Source: Penicillus capitatus (lineage: Eukaryota; Chlorophyta). Taken from it: a DNA stretch of 64,000 nt. Below, in pieces: positions 19,730-29,227 of this stretch. Made by a program: the position numbers and the translations under genes. The DNA is taken from contig OZ287719.1 of the NCBI GenBank assembly GCA_965649825.1, positions 107,309 through 171,308 of the forward strand, in the 5' to 3' direction. The notes under the pieces are model-generated. The model made no database searches, was not told the DNA's origin, and worked only from the letters and a program-made list of their open reading frames with translations. Each line of letters begins with the position of its first letter. The first letter of the stretch is position 1.

Positions 19730-19960
19730 GCGCAATCAGCCAATCACGACGCGATTTCGGAATACTAACCGTCGGAAAAAGAAGCTGGGAGGAAGGCGTC
19801 GATTCAGCCGATAGCCAATCACGTTGCAGTATCGGAATATTCCATCTGTCACATCAGAATATTCCATCTGTCGCATCAGAATATTCCTATCGAATCAGCC
19901 ACTCAGCGCGCACCTTTCAAAGCGACGTTGACAGGGTCACATCACCATCCAAGTATTTAA
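19730..19960 (+). promoter_or_regulatory. Promoter-like region: CCAAT boxes, GAATATTC repeats, TATTTAA
   Basis: Two CCAAT motifs (agccaatcacg) occur near 19738 and 19815. Three copies of a 23-25 bp unit containing GAATATTCC follow (about 19845-19890). GAAnnTTC is the spacing of a heat-shock element. A TATTTAA lies at 19954. The motif density suggests a promoter, but the first downstream ATG (19969) is too close to the TATA-like box to be its start. Confidence 0.4.
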
Positions 19961-19968
19961 GGCCTACC

Positions 19969-20307
19969 ATGGCGCGCATTTCGTCTTTTGTCGTTAGGGC
20001 GGTTCTACTGGTGGGTTCTTGCTTCCGGGTTTCGGCTCGGAACATAGAATGCCAAATACCGGGTCAGTGCTGCCAGGCTATAAGCCGCCGACCCGGCCCG
20101 TCGGTGTTGCGAGGCATCCCTTCGGGAGGTGCTGCTGACCATCACCTTCCCGCCATGGTTGGCGCAAGCAAAGGTCGTTGGACGCTGGATTCGGAGTGTT
20201 CAAGGCGTGTTGAACAGGCGGCGCGTAGCGGGTGCCTAAGACCATCACACCTACTCCGAAATTTGCGCTCCGCCGCACGCTTAAGACATACGGCTCCACT
20301 GCGCTAA
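19969..20307 (+). CDS. Possible small secreted protein ORF downstream of promoter-like region
   Basis: 112 codons starting at accATGg, with a hydrophobic N-terminus (MARISSFVVRAVLLVGSCF) and then Cys-containing and Arg-rich sequence. No family is recognised. It lies just upstream of the hammerhead units, so it could instead be non-coding. Confidence 0.25.
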   Translation: MARISSFVVRAVLLVGSCFRVSARNIECQIPGQCCQAISRRPGPSVLRGIPSGGAADHHLPAMVGASKGRWTLDSECSRRVEQAARSGCLRPSHLLRNLRSAARLRHTAPLR

Positions 20308-20425
20308 TGCCGCGCCGCCTTCGGGTGACGCGTCACTGGTTCAGTGGGGAGGGTGGGCTTGGGGTCATCCTAGCCAATCCGGATCTTTCCGGATCGCGTC
20401 GAGGGTTTTGGTGCCACGACGCGAA

Positions 20426-20460
20426 GGGGTCTGACGAGACGGGTGGCGCCGTCGAAACCC
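20426..20460 (+). ncRNA. Degenerate hammerhead HH-B (core only)
   Basis: GGGGT, CTGACGA (position 7 may vary), stem II GACGG/CCGTC and GAAA are intact, but no downstream partner for stem III plus a cleavage triplet was found. It shares flanking sequence with HH-A (tagccaat about 50 bp upstream, gatc...gcgtc...ggtttt), so it is probably a decayed unit of a tandem series. Confidence 0.6.
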
Positions 20461-20641
20461 TAAGTCTTCTGTTTACGTGTCGTCCGAACCGCGCGCGCTC
20501 GAATTACGCGTTCCATTCACGCTCTCCGTGTCGGAGCTTAGCCAATGTCTAGCACACGGGGTAGATCCGTCGACCGCGTCCGCGGTTTTTCTGTTCCGAC
20601 GAGTCGATGTCGCGTTCTGGTTCGCGCCGAGACGCGGGAAA

Positions 20642-20711
20642 GGGGTCTGATGAGACGGATGGCGCCGTCGAAACCGCAGAGTGCTGCTCCGTTGCATTCG
20701 GCGGTCGCCCT
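20642..20711 (+). ncRNA. Hammerhead ribozyme HH-A (type I, GUC cleavage)
   Basis: Plus strand in order: stem I GGGGT, CTGATGA, stem II GACGG/CCGTC with loop ATGGCG, GAAA, stem III ACCGC (20673-20677) pairing with GCGGT (20701-20705), C17 at 20706, then stem I GCCCT. Stem I has three Watson-Crick pairs flanked by two G-U pairs. The cleavage triplet is GUC. Sequence after the cleavage site (CCCTAGCC) matches that of HH-C, showing common descent. Confidence 0.88.
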
Positions 20712-20964
20712 AGCCAGTCGTTTTATTTTCTGTCTCTTTTTCGCCTGTATGTGTCTATGTTTCTGCCCACGTGCGTTAACACCACCTGACCTTTACAACC
20801 GATTACAAGGCAAAAAGCATATGTGTGTATGTATACATGCTCCCCACTTTCGTTCGGTTTGTTTATTCATCTGCCGTCGTGTCCACTCAGTCTTTTCAGC
20901 GAATGCTGTCCTATCGAGACGTCGTCTTCTGTCGTCGACGCCGCGCCACATTAGACAGACTTTG

Positions 20965-21169
20965 TCAGCAAAGCGACCGCTGCCAGATGCAACACACCTG
21001 CAGGAAAGTGTCACTGTCGCGTCATTAGGCACAGAACCCCTCTCACCGTCGTGACCAACACCGTCTTGCGTTTTGCTAGGATGCCTGCACAGTGTCCTTC
21101 GTTGTCCGTCAATGCACACAGGAGCACCGTGATGACAAGGATGAAGCGAAATGTTCTTTGGGCGTTCAT
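20965..21169 (-). pseudogene. SSP2: duplicate of SSP1 with premature stop
   Basis: Exon 1 (ATG at 21169) keeps the signal peptide (MNAQRTFRFILVITVLLCAL) and the GTGAG donor. The intron still ends CCTGCAG. Exon 2 hits TGA after ten codons, where SSP1 has GGG. It could encode a 51-residue secreted peptide, or be decaying. Homology to the 2.8-3.1 kb copy extends over about 300 bp (20870-21180). Confidence 0.45.
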
Positions 21170-21767
21170 GTCCATGCCGCAGAGGTTGTAAAACATCCAC
21201 AGTTCCATCATCGAAAGAGTGGTGAATGCCCAAGTAGTCTGCGAAGACCAAATCGATGTTAGTCACTTGATCGAATGCTTTTCGTCTGTGTCGAAGTTTT
21301 TCGACTATTCGTGAAGCGTGGGGCAGACATATCACAAGTTTCCTTGCTCTGTGCCCGGCACATCAATCGGCAGAATCAGGGGCCGCCGGTCTTTGTTTTG
21401 TTTCGCGATAGTTTTTCGGTCTGTCTGCTTTGTCTCGTTACCAGTCTGACTTGAGCTATGCACGAACTTTTGAGTCTTGTCAAGTGTAGCGTGTCATATT
21501 GTTTACGTCGGTATAGGGCGTGTGCAAACGTCCAGTCAGCGCGAATCGGCGCGGACAGCGTGCTTGCGGGAAAAGACTATCAATCTAGATATCGCACACA
21601 TGTGCGACGGGCGGACAACACCTGAATAGAGTGTGGAGAACCGACATATATAGTCAATCGTATGCACATAATAACCCAATCGTTGGGCGCGCGAAACAAA
21701 ACTCATGTGAAATATAGAGGATGGATGGATGCCATTCATTACATACCAACGTTTCGGTTCGACTTAT

Positions 21768-22195
21768 AAAGATCGAACTCAAGTTGACAAAGAAAAGGCC
21801 AGAAAAATAAGTCCGAATAGAAATGGCCCGTTCGATTTATGAGGACCGAACTCGACTTGGCAGTGAAAACGGCCACGGCATAAAGCCCGGCAGTGAATGA
21901 GACTCATGTCGACAAAGAAAAGGCCAGTGCAATGAATCCGAATGGAAACGGCCCGTTCGATTTATCAGTATCGAACTCGACTTGCCAGTGAAACAGCCAG
22001 AGAGATGAATCTGAATGGAGCCGGTTCGATTTATAAGTATCGAACCCATCTTGCCAGATAAAACAGCCAGAGAGATGAATCTGAAAGGAGACGGCCAGTT
22101 CGACTTATGCCTGTCAAACTCGACTTGCCAGTGAAACAGCCAGATGAGGCCCGTTCGATTTATCAGTATCGAACTCGACTTGACAGTGAAACAGT
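21768..22195. repeat. Hairpin-bearing degenerate tandem repeat
   Basis: Five to six diverged units of roughly 65-75 bp, each with an inverted repeat GTTCGAT...ATCGAAC around an 8-base loop, then actcgacttgccagtgaaacagcc. The palindrome is better conserved than the rest, for example at 21956-21977, 22023-22045 and 22152-22173. No ORF is conserved. Confidence 0.85.
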
Positions 22196-22199
22196 CACG

Positions 22200-23140
22200 G
22201 CGTCAAAGATACCCGGATACCTTCCGATACCTTCTGATACCTTTATCCAATTCATGCCCGTCACGAACCCTTGCAACCATTCGACTCACGGACACAACGT
22301 CTCTTCCGTTGCCGCCGGCAAACAAAACGTTCGGAACTTTGTCTCGAATGGGCGCTTTCCAGTCTCGTCGGCATCCCAAAACAAACGGCACAAACCAGTC
22401 CCTTGGCGATCTGACCGTCCGTCCACACTTCCGTTCCCGCATTCCCTAGACCAATTCCCAGCGCCTCCGCACTAGACCTACCGCCGGATGCAAACCCCGT
22501 GGAGCGACATACCATACCGTCTAGTCTGCCACTCTCCCTTGTGGACACCAACGTCTTCCTCAAGCTGACGACGAAGCAAAGCTCCGTAGCGAAACCGACG
22601 CAAGAGATTCACGGACCACGGCTCTTGAGAAAAGAATCCACGCAGAACACCCGAAGCGTGCTTGCAGTGGAACGGCAATACAGGAAAGAAAAAACAACAA
22701 GCCTACGACACACACCGATAGCGGAAAGACGGCGCTGGCGCGGGAAAGAAAAAACCACGTTTCCTACGAAGACACACAAGAAAAGAAAAAACGCGCGTCG
22801 AGCCATGGCGATCGCAGAACTCAAGGTCAGCACGCCGCAGTCAACCGAGGAACGTGGCCCACGGCAATCCGCGTTCCCAAGCCGTCATCACCCCACGCTC
22901 TCCACTAATCGCACACCTAGGTCGTCGTGCTTTGGCCTCACCGCGTAGTCGCCATCCATATTCTCCCCTTTATCACTCATCCGAGTTACGCATCAGATCG
23001 CCAACTCATCCTCTTTTGCCGACCCTTGACATCTCTTCTCTCCTCGCCCGCCCATCTCGACAAAGCTCCGCCTTCCACGCGAGAAGCCCGATACAACCTC
23101 TAACGAATCCTAATCCGCATACCGGACCGCTGCATCGGTC
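22200..23140. other. No gene recognised
   Basis: Mixed-frame ORFs under 150 codons without recognisable domains or copies elsewhere. Nothing supportable. Confidence 0.5.
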
Positions 23141-23142
23141 AC

Positions 23143-24414
23143 CTATCTTCTGGATCTCTTTCCAGAATCCCTAGATGACCCCTCCGCCTCACCGACGCCC
23201 TTCCGCTTTGCATCGGCCGCTTTCTTTATGTCCGACATCCGCTGTTCACGAGCCCGTGTGCTCCGTAACCCGTAGCGTCGCTTTGCCTCTCTTTCCCTTG
23301 ATACCTCTTCATCGTAAGATGATTCCCAAGAACGACGTTTGGAACCGCGGCCCCTAGATACCGGCTCTTCCACTTCCATAACCGTGTCCCCGTCGTCGTC
23401 CACGTTCCCTTCTTCTCCGTCGACGACTGTCGGTATTCCTTGCACCACGTTCACAGGCGTCCCCTCGGCGCCCTCCTCGACGTCCGCCGGCGTCCCGTCG
23501 GCGGTTGACGCCATCGGTATGCCTTGCACGACGATCACGGGTGTCCCGTCGGCGATCTCCACGACGTCCGCCGGCGTCCCGTCGACGACTGTCGGTATGC
23601 CTTGCACGACGATCACGGGTGTCCCGTCGGCGATCTCCACGACGTCCGCCGGTGTCCCGTCGACGATTGACACCACCGGTATGCCTTGCACGACGATCAC
23701 GGGTGTCCCGTCGGCGATCTCCACGACGTCCGCCGGCGTCCCGTCGACGACTGTCGGTATTCCTTGCACCACGTTCACAGGCGTCCCATCGGCGATCTCC
23801 ACGACGTCCGCCGGCGTCCCGTCGACGACTGTCGGTATTCCTTGCACCACGTTCACAGGCGTCCCATCGGCGATCTCCACGACGTCCGCCGGCGCCTCGC
23901 TGGTGCCCGGCACAGCCAGGCTTATCAAGAAGCTCACGAAATTATGGGCCAAGTCCACGAAGTCCTCTGATGCACGGCGTTCGTCGGGCGCTGTGCTCAT
24001 GAGGAAATCAACTGTTGAACTCAAGTATTCCACGAAACGCAGCGTTCTTAGGAATTCGTAGTCGTCGTTGGCGTCGGCGACCAAGTAGTTCGACACCGCA
24101 GCTTGCCATAAAAGGTTAGCATAGTCCGCCCAGGTGCGAAGTTGCACATCACTAGGGCCAGGTTCGTCCGCTCCTCCTGCTACACGTCGCGGAGCCAGTT
24201 GCCGGCTGACGTGAAGGACCGCCAGAAATCTATCTGGGTCTGTCCCTTCATACGGTGATCCTATGTCCTCCTCGCCGGGCACGTATGCAGTAAACGTGTC
24301 AAAAAGAGCCGACTGAAGGGCGTTGAAGAACACGCGGTACCCCTCACGTTCGACCAGTTGGTTGTCCAACGCTTGCAGAACGCTATGAATAAGCGACGAC
24401 ACGGACGAACTCAT
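23143..24414 (-). CDS. Single-exon protein with 26-residue tandem repeats and basic tail
   Basis: Start placed at ATG 24414 (MSSSVSSLIHSVLQALDNQL), 119 bp after a TATAAAAG box. The longer frame from 24573 overlaps that promoter. The product is about 423 residues. The first about 185 residues look helical and globular. About six units of the type IADGTPVNVVQGIPTVVDG then follow, and a highly basic C-terminus (RGRGSKRRS, then KRSRR) may be a nuclear localisation signal. The repeats keep frame. No family is recognised. Confidence 0.72.
   Translation of the reverse strand: MSSSVSSLIHSVLQALDNQLVEREGYRVFFNALQSALFDTFTAYVPGEEDIGSPYEGTDPDRFLAVLHVSRQLAPRRVAGGADEPGPSDVQLRTWADYANLLWQAAVSNYLVADANDDYEFLRTLRFVEYLSSTVDFLMSTAPDERRASEDFVDLAHNFVSFLISLAVPGTSEAPADVVEIADGTPVNVVQGIPTVVDGTPADVVEIADGTPVNVVQGIPTVVDGTPADVVEIADGTPVIVVQGIPVVSIVDGTPADVVEIADGTPVIVVQGIPTVVDGTPADVVEIADGTPVIVVQGIPMASTADGTPADVEEGAEGTPVNVVQGIPTVVDGEEGNVDDDGDTVMEVEEPVSRGRGSKRRSWESSYDEEVSREREAKRRYGLRSTRAREQRMSDIKKAADAKRKGVGEAEGSSRDSGKRSRR
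23405..23905. repeat. In-frame 78-84 bp coding minisatellite
   Basis: Units of 78 bp (26 codons), with two units lengthened to 84 bp, alternate the half-motifs DGTPV(N/I)VVQGI and DGTPADVVE. Near-identity between units suggests recent expansion. Confidence 0.92.
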
Positions 24415-24532
24415 CGTTGTTTTTTTTGCAGAAAAATCCGAGAACCAAACGCCAATAGCGCTGAGGGCAGTTTCGGCAAAAAGACGCGAAACGGCAAACG
24501 GCAAATACGCGGAATAATTGTACGGCGGTACG

Positions 24533-24540
24533 CTTTTATA
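24533..24540 (-). promoter_or_regulatory. TATA box of the repeat-protein gene
   Basis: Minus strand TATAAAAG in context GAGTATAAAAGCG, 119 bp upstream of the chosen ATG at 24414. Confidence 0.6.
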
Positions 24541-24572
24541 CTCGCGAAATGCAATTACGTAAAATCTTCTCA

Positions 24573-24745
24573 TCTACGGTTATGTCACGGAACTCGCATC
24601 GCGACGGCTGACGGCGGCGAACCTTCTCAGCTACGGTTTTGTCCGTCCCGGAACTTTCTCATCTACGGTTATGTCACGGAACTCGCATCGCGACGGCTGA
24701 CGGCGGCGAACCTTCTCAGCTACGGTTACGTCCCGGAACTCGAAC
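24573..24745. repeat. Tandem repeat of about 88 bp in the upstream region
   Basis: Two copies of a unit starting tcatctacggttatgtcacg, each with an internal half-repeat (agctacggttttgtcc). They lie directly upstream of the TATA box, where they could serve as promoter elements. A (atca)n microsatellite follows at about 24826-24853. Confidence 0.8.
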
Positions 24746-24986
24746 TCGCATCGCTATTGGCTGATTCGACGGCAGAACGATGTGACGTCCATTAATCAAC
24801 GGCGTCGCCATTATGGATGATGATCGATCGATCAATCAATCAATCAATCAATAGCAAGCCAATTAATGGAATTAGTAGTCAGTCGATCTGCCAGTCTGGC
24901 GTCGCGTAGACTGTTTGGAGGATTTTACATCGAAGAATCGTATAAGAATGAAACTTTTCAAAGGCAAAGCCTTACACAAACGAAAG

Positions 24987-25184
24987 TCAAGAACTGTAAT
25001 TCTGCAATGCTTTTATTCTGTTGAGTGATGTCACATCGAGGCGGATGGGTGCATGCGTTTCTAACGATACAGACGAAGGGTCAGCGATGAGGGAACGTGT
25101 GACCGAACGACGACGCATCACGGTCGCCGTTACAGAGAAAACAAAAGAGAATGCAAAAACAGCAAGGAAAAGAGGACGAGACAA
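24987..25184 (-). CDS. Possible small secreted peptide
   Basis: 65-codon ORF with a convincing signal peptide (MSRPLFLAVFAFSFVFSVTA) followed by a short Arg-containing mature part. No Cys pattern or copies. 25190-25515 holds nothing recognisable. Confidence 0.3.
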   Translation of the reverse strand: MSRPLFLAVFAFSFVFSVTATVMRRRSVTRSLIADPSSVSLETHAPIRLDVTSLNRIKALQNYSS

Positions 25185-25515
25185 ATCAACTAGCTATTCG
25201 ATACGGTCCTCGGGAAGAAGTAATGGCGACAGTGGGAACACCTTCACGTGTATGCCTTCCTAAAGCGACATCACACACCAATGCATCTCCTTAGGGAGTC
25301 GCATCCGAAGCGCCAGTCGCTAAGAACTCCGTGCGTAAAATCAAGATCGTTCAGATCATCGGTCCCGCGCTCGAGAAGCGACAACTTGATGCTTTTGATC
25401 TCCAAGGCAGCGACGCGGCGAAGATGAACGGTCCTTCCGGATGCAGGAGGATATGTATGACGACTCTATGCGGATGCCGCAGATCGGGATCACCGTCCGA
25501 CAGCAAGCAAAGCTG

Positions 25516-26370
25516 TTACATCGACAGCAAAGACGAACATCGAACGGTCTGACACAGAGAGAAAGACAGGTAGCTAGCTTCGTGTGATAGACAAAAAAGC
25601 AAAACAGTTTCAAGAGAGAAACACTGGTACGACATGACGGTAAAAAAACAGGTAAGTGGTGGGCGATCTGTCTCTGAACCTCCAGATCTGGTCCATTCCG
25701 AAAGATGACGTGTGTTTGGTGAATCGGAACCGGTCTTTGCACTGGGCTCCATGTCCTCTTCATCGAGACGCGTTCTCTTCTTTTTCGCGCCGGCGTCGAC
25801 GAGAATCTAAACGCAAGAGCCGTATGTGATCGAGTACAGACAGCGAGCGCATGATGTCACCTCGGCAAGGATCGGGTTGCCATGACTGGCTGCAGCGGAG
25901 ATCGGCGTGCGCGATTCCTCGTCCTTTGAATCAACGTCGGCCCCGGCATCGACGAGCTCCTACGATGGACACGCCCGTCTCGATCGTTTTATGCGTGTGC
26001 TCTCTCGCCAGTGTGATTTCGGCGTGTCCATAGAGTGCCGCTTGATGAAGCGCGGTCCTCTTTGCCAGAGTTATCGCCTCGACGTCGGCATCGACCGTCA
26101 GGAAATACTGCAACCGCTCGTCACCGCAGGCGCGTTGTCACTTGATGCAATGACGCACTTGGACCATACGCAGATTCCCCTTCGACACGGCATCGTAGAG
26201 CGGCGTCCTTCCGACAGTATCACCGCCGTTGGTATTCGCTCCGCCTTTGTACAAAACCTGCAACGATGTGCTTGCGCCGCCATTCTTTGCTTTGAGACGA
26301 GGAGGCACCTATGCGGTTTCGACGTCCCCATCGAGCGCCGCCTCATGAAGCGACGTCTGATCGCGCCGGT
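25516..26370 (-). pseudogene. ANK6: truncated, chimeric copy of the ANK3 3' half
   Basis: 25795-26370 copies 3900-4480 of ANK3 and keeps several ankyrin exons, but the signal-peptide exon and most repeats are absent. The final exon starts like ANK3 (IL..AGA) and then switches to an unrelated 80-residue tail stopping at 25516. Upstream, sequence changes abruptly at about 26366-26371 to a copy of the U3 region. It is a fusion of two duplicated pieces. Confidence 0.6.
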
Positions 26371-26714
26371 CGGCCCTCAAAGACACATAGATGCCAAACC
26401 ACATCGCTTTACCGCTGAAGACGGACGTACATCTCGATTTCTTCAAGCCACGGTTTCAGGATCTTGGCGAACGTCGCAGGAGAAACGATGGTCCTGTCTG
26501 TGCGAGACTCCTGTCACAGTCTGTGTGAGGAAGTTCACGATTCGTCGCATCGTCGACGGAGAACGTGGTCGAAAGCGGCGCGATCGCATCATCCCCCAAC
26601 TCGCATTTTGTTGCATACTTCAAGCATCTGTGTTTCTTCGGCTAAAAGCCGTAGAATCTCATCTTCCCCCTTTACTCAGGTAGTGACAACTGAATAAGGA
26701 TTAATGCGTTCCAT
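26371..26714 (-). repeat. Copy of the U3 region (6715-7055)
   Basis: Long near-identical blocks, for example cacgattcgtcgcatcg and gcattttgttgcatactt. The left edge coincides with the end of the ANK3-derived piece at a shared ggtcgg. The rightmost about 20 bp diverge gradually. Confidence 0.9.
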
Positions 26715-26999
26715 CGAGATATTATGTAAACAGTCTCGACAATTCCTCTCAATGGAACATGTTGGCCAAAAAACAGATGACAACGCAAAAGACAACGAAG
26801 GACAAAAAACTCTCAAGTGACAAAGGCGAACGGTGCCGGACATCCACAGAAGAAAACGCTGGCTTTCAGCAAAGATAAAAGCTAAAGCAGTGCGGCGAGG
26901 CACCAGTGTGACGCACGGAAGCACACTTGGACGAACTTGCAAGTGTCAGATGCAGTCAGATCTTCAGTACTTTTGGCAGAAGTGGTTGTGTGTTGAAAT

Positions 27000-27994
27000 T
27001 TAAGGTCTGCTAAGAAGATATGCAATGCCACATAGAAGAACGAGCAAGAAAACAACAAAGCCAAGGGAACAAACAATCAGCACAACTCGACGACTGTCAT
27101 GACGTCTGTTTTCAGCGCCGGGATTTAACAAGGACCGAAGCGTAGCCATCTGATAATCGGAACAATGCGCATCCGAGAAGAAGCACAAGAAGTCGAGTGG
27201 AATATTTCCGCCGTCGTTCCTCGCTTTCTTCGAGGCGCCGTAATCGAGGAGTACCTGTCAATGCACCTTCCTTCCCTTAACTGTGGACGGATCGAATGCC
27301 TCACCTGAACAACCTCGACGCATCCTGTCGCTGCTGCAAGATGTAGTGGAGTATTTCCATAAATGGTTTTCGCTTTAGTATTGGCACCTGCTTCGAGCAA
27401 AGCCTGCACGACAGCTGCGACAACGGACACGCCTTTTGCACGTTGGCGCGCACTTTCGCTGTTTCTGCTCTCGCGCTGGCGTCTTTTATTCCTCCTTCAG
27501 GCATCGTTGCTGCACAATGAAGTGCAGTCACACCGTTAGAATCTCTCGCTTCGATGTCCGCGCCTTGTTCGAGAAGACGCTGCGCAGAAGACCATCACTA
27601 AGAAACATCCTCGCGCAGCCAGACACACCTTCACACGGTGCGCATCTCCTTGCAGTGCTGCCAAGTGAAGCGGCATCGTTGCATAGACTGCAGTCTCATG
27701 GTAGTGGACACGGCGCTCGAAGAACAACTACATCGTCAGTTTCCGTGGGTGTACTGAACCTAGGGTTACGCGGCGCCTGTCACCTGTGCATTCTCATCGT
27801 TTATCTCGAAGGCTGCGATGCTCGAGGGAATGTCTCCCGTATTCCCTTCCGCGGACAACTGGGCACCTTTAGGCAACAACAAGCTCGAGCGCGAGGTGGG
27901 ATGATTTAACCGGCGTTACCACGAGTGCTGGATGTCGCGCGGAGGAGAAGAAGGAAGCAGAGCCACGTCGTGTACAGAACGACGCGTTTCATTT
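27000..27994 (-). CDS. ANK4: ankyrin-repeat protein with signal peptide and C-terminal membrane anchor
   Basis: ATG at 27994 gives the signal peptide MKRVVLYTTWLCFLLLLR and is followed by a GTAACG donor. Ankyrin exons follow, for example PLHLAALQGDAH near 27690, ALLEAGANTKAKTIYGNTPL near 27400, and VLLDYGASKKARNDGG near 27250. The last exon ends with about 22 hydrophobic residues (starting VVLIVCSLGFVVFLL) and LLSRP, stopping at 27000. Signal peptide plus C-terminal anchor predicts a type I membrane protein with its ankyrin repeats outside the cytosol, which is unusual for this repeat. Confidence 0.8.
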
Positions 27995-28059
27995 TTTCTC
28001 GAGCTCAAGCGCCAGAGACCGCGACGAAGAGAATCCGTTCTCTGGCTGAAATGCGAAGC

Positions 28060-28525
28060 TTAAGTCAAAAAGCAACATCTCGGCTGCATAATTTTGAATT
28101 TACAGGCCTTCCGAGTTGCCATACGAATGTACGGACGCCATGCGCGCCTCTCCTCCACGTCTATTTGCGGAGCATGTCGCTGAAAACAACGTCGGGCGTG
28201 TTTTTCCTGCACGGCTGGAGTGCGGGAGAGTGACCAGACGACCTTCTGTGCTGCATGAAGCCCCACAGAGTCGCCCGTACTACTTTCGCAGTCTGGCGAC
28301 GTTTCGCGTTCCGACGGCGACATGGGCATCATTCGCCCAAGAGCGAAATATCTCCACTATTTTGGATACATCGTGTTCAGTTGCAGCTAAAGAAGACCTT
28401 CCGTCGTTGTGGAAGCGAGAAGAACTTCGGCAATTAGACGGGGACAACATCGAATGGTCCATCCAAATGGACAGCTTGGACGGCGAATCTGAGGCGATTA
28501 CAACACGGCCTGACGTGTTACACAC
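28060..28525 (-). CDS. Unknown conserved region U4 upstream of ANK4
   Basis: A minus-strand frame contains EIFRSWANDAHVAVGTRNVA and ends near RGGEARMASVHSYGNSEGL, matching U1 (NDAHVAGGNRNT, RGGDARMMSGTFAG). Same orientation and distance to the ankyrin start as in U1. No known domain. Confidence 0.32.
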
Positions 28526-28658
28526 TTCTTCCGCTCACTGTTTGTTCCTGGTTAGCGCTTTTTGTGTAGAACCACGTGCCCGGGAAGTATCGACAGCTTC
28601 TTGGATCCGGGATGCTGCATCAGAGTATGTGGCCCGACACAGGCGATCGAAATATGAA

Positions 28659-28889
28659 CGAGCAGAGAAGAGGCGTGGAAAAAGATAGGCGATGCCCTAG
28701 ACTTCGACTTCCAAACAGAGGAGGTAGGGAAGTTTGCATTCCCGGCTAGACCTCGCCCGCAGTCGAAGGAGTCAATGCGACATCTCAGTAGAGATTTGGT
28801 TTGTGATCTCGCAGAAGAGCTGATAGAATTCAAAGACGCACTGTCAGACCGATCGTCACGACAAGCGCGCGGGATACCGCATACATAGC
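28659..28889 (+). CDS. Weak plus-strand ORF of unknown function
   Basis: A 76-codon open frame without an early ATG, reading EAWKKIGDALDFDF and later DLAEELIEFKDALSD. Its acidic helical composition looks protein-like. It might be an exon after the acceptor cacag at 28647. No homologue is recognised. 28890-29227 holds nothing recognisable. Confidence 0.22.
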
Positions 28890-29227
28890 TGTTAGCAAGG
28901 TTGACCTTGAAGATCTGAAAGGTAAATTGCTCGGGTGCAGGATTTATGCTCTACGCTGAATGGCGAGTCTAAAGTACTGGGAAAGGAATGATCGACAGAT
29001 GTCCAGCCGAGTGGTGTGAAAAGATTTAATCATGCTTTTGCTTTCGGCGCGAGGTGACCAAGACTCCTTGACGCGCAGAGCAACACTCAGAACAATTGAC
29101 AACTTTACTCGAAGTTGAACAGTCGAGATGGAGCTTTATACGGCAGCTCCATTAAACGTGCCTAACATGTGGATGACAGGCCAAAACAGGATAAGAGTGT
29201 AATAGGAGACATCCGCAGTTGTAACCT

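Noticed and set aside
20426-20460. HH-B as an active ribozyme
   Set aside because: No stem III partner followed by a cleavage triplet was found within reach. The upstream AGGGT could pair, but then stem I does not form.
23339-24061. 240-codon plus-strand ORF
   Set aside because: Antisense shadow of the 78-bp coding repeat. The minus frame has a TATA box, a start and longer non-repeat coding sequence.
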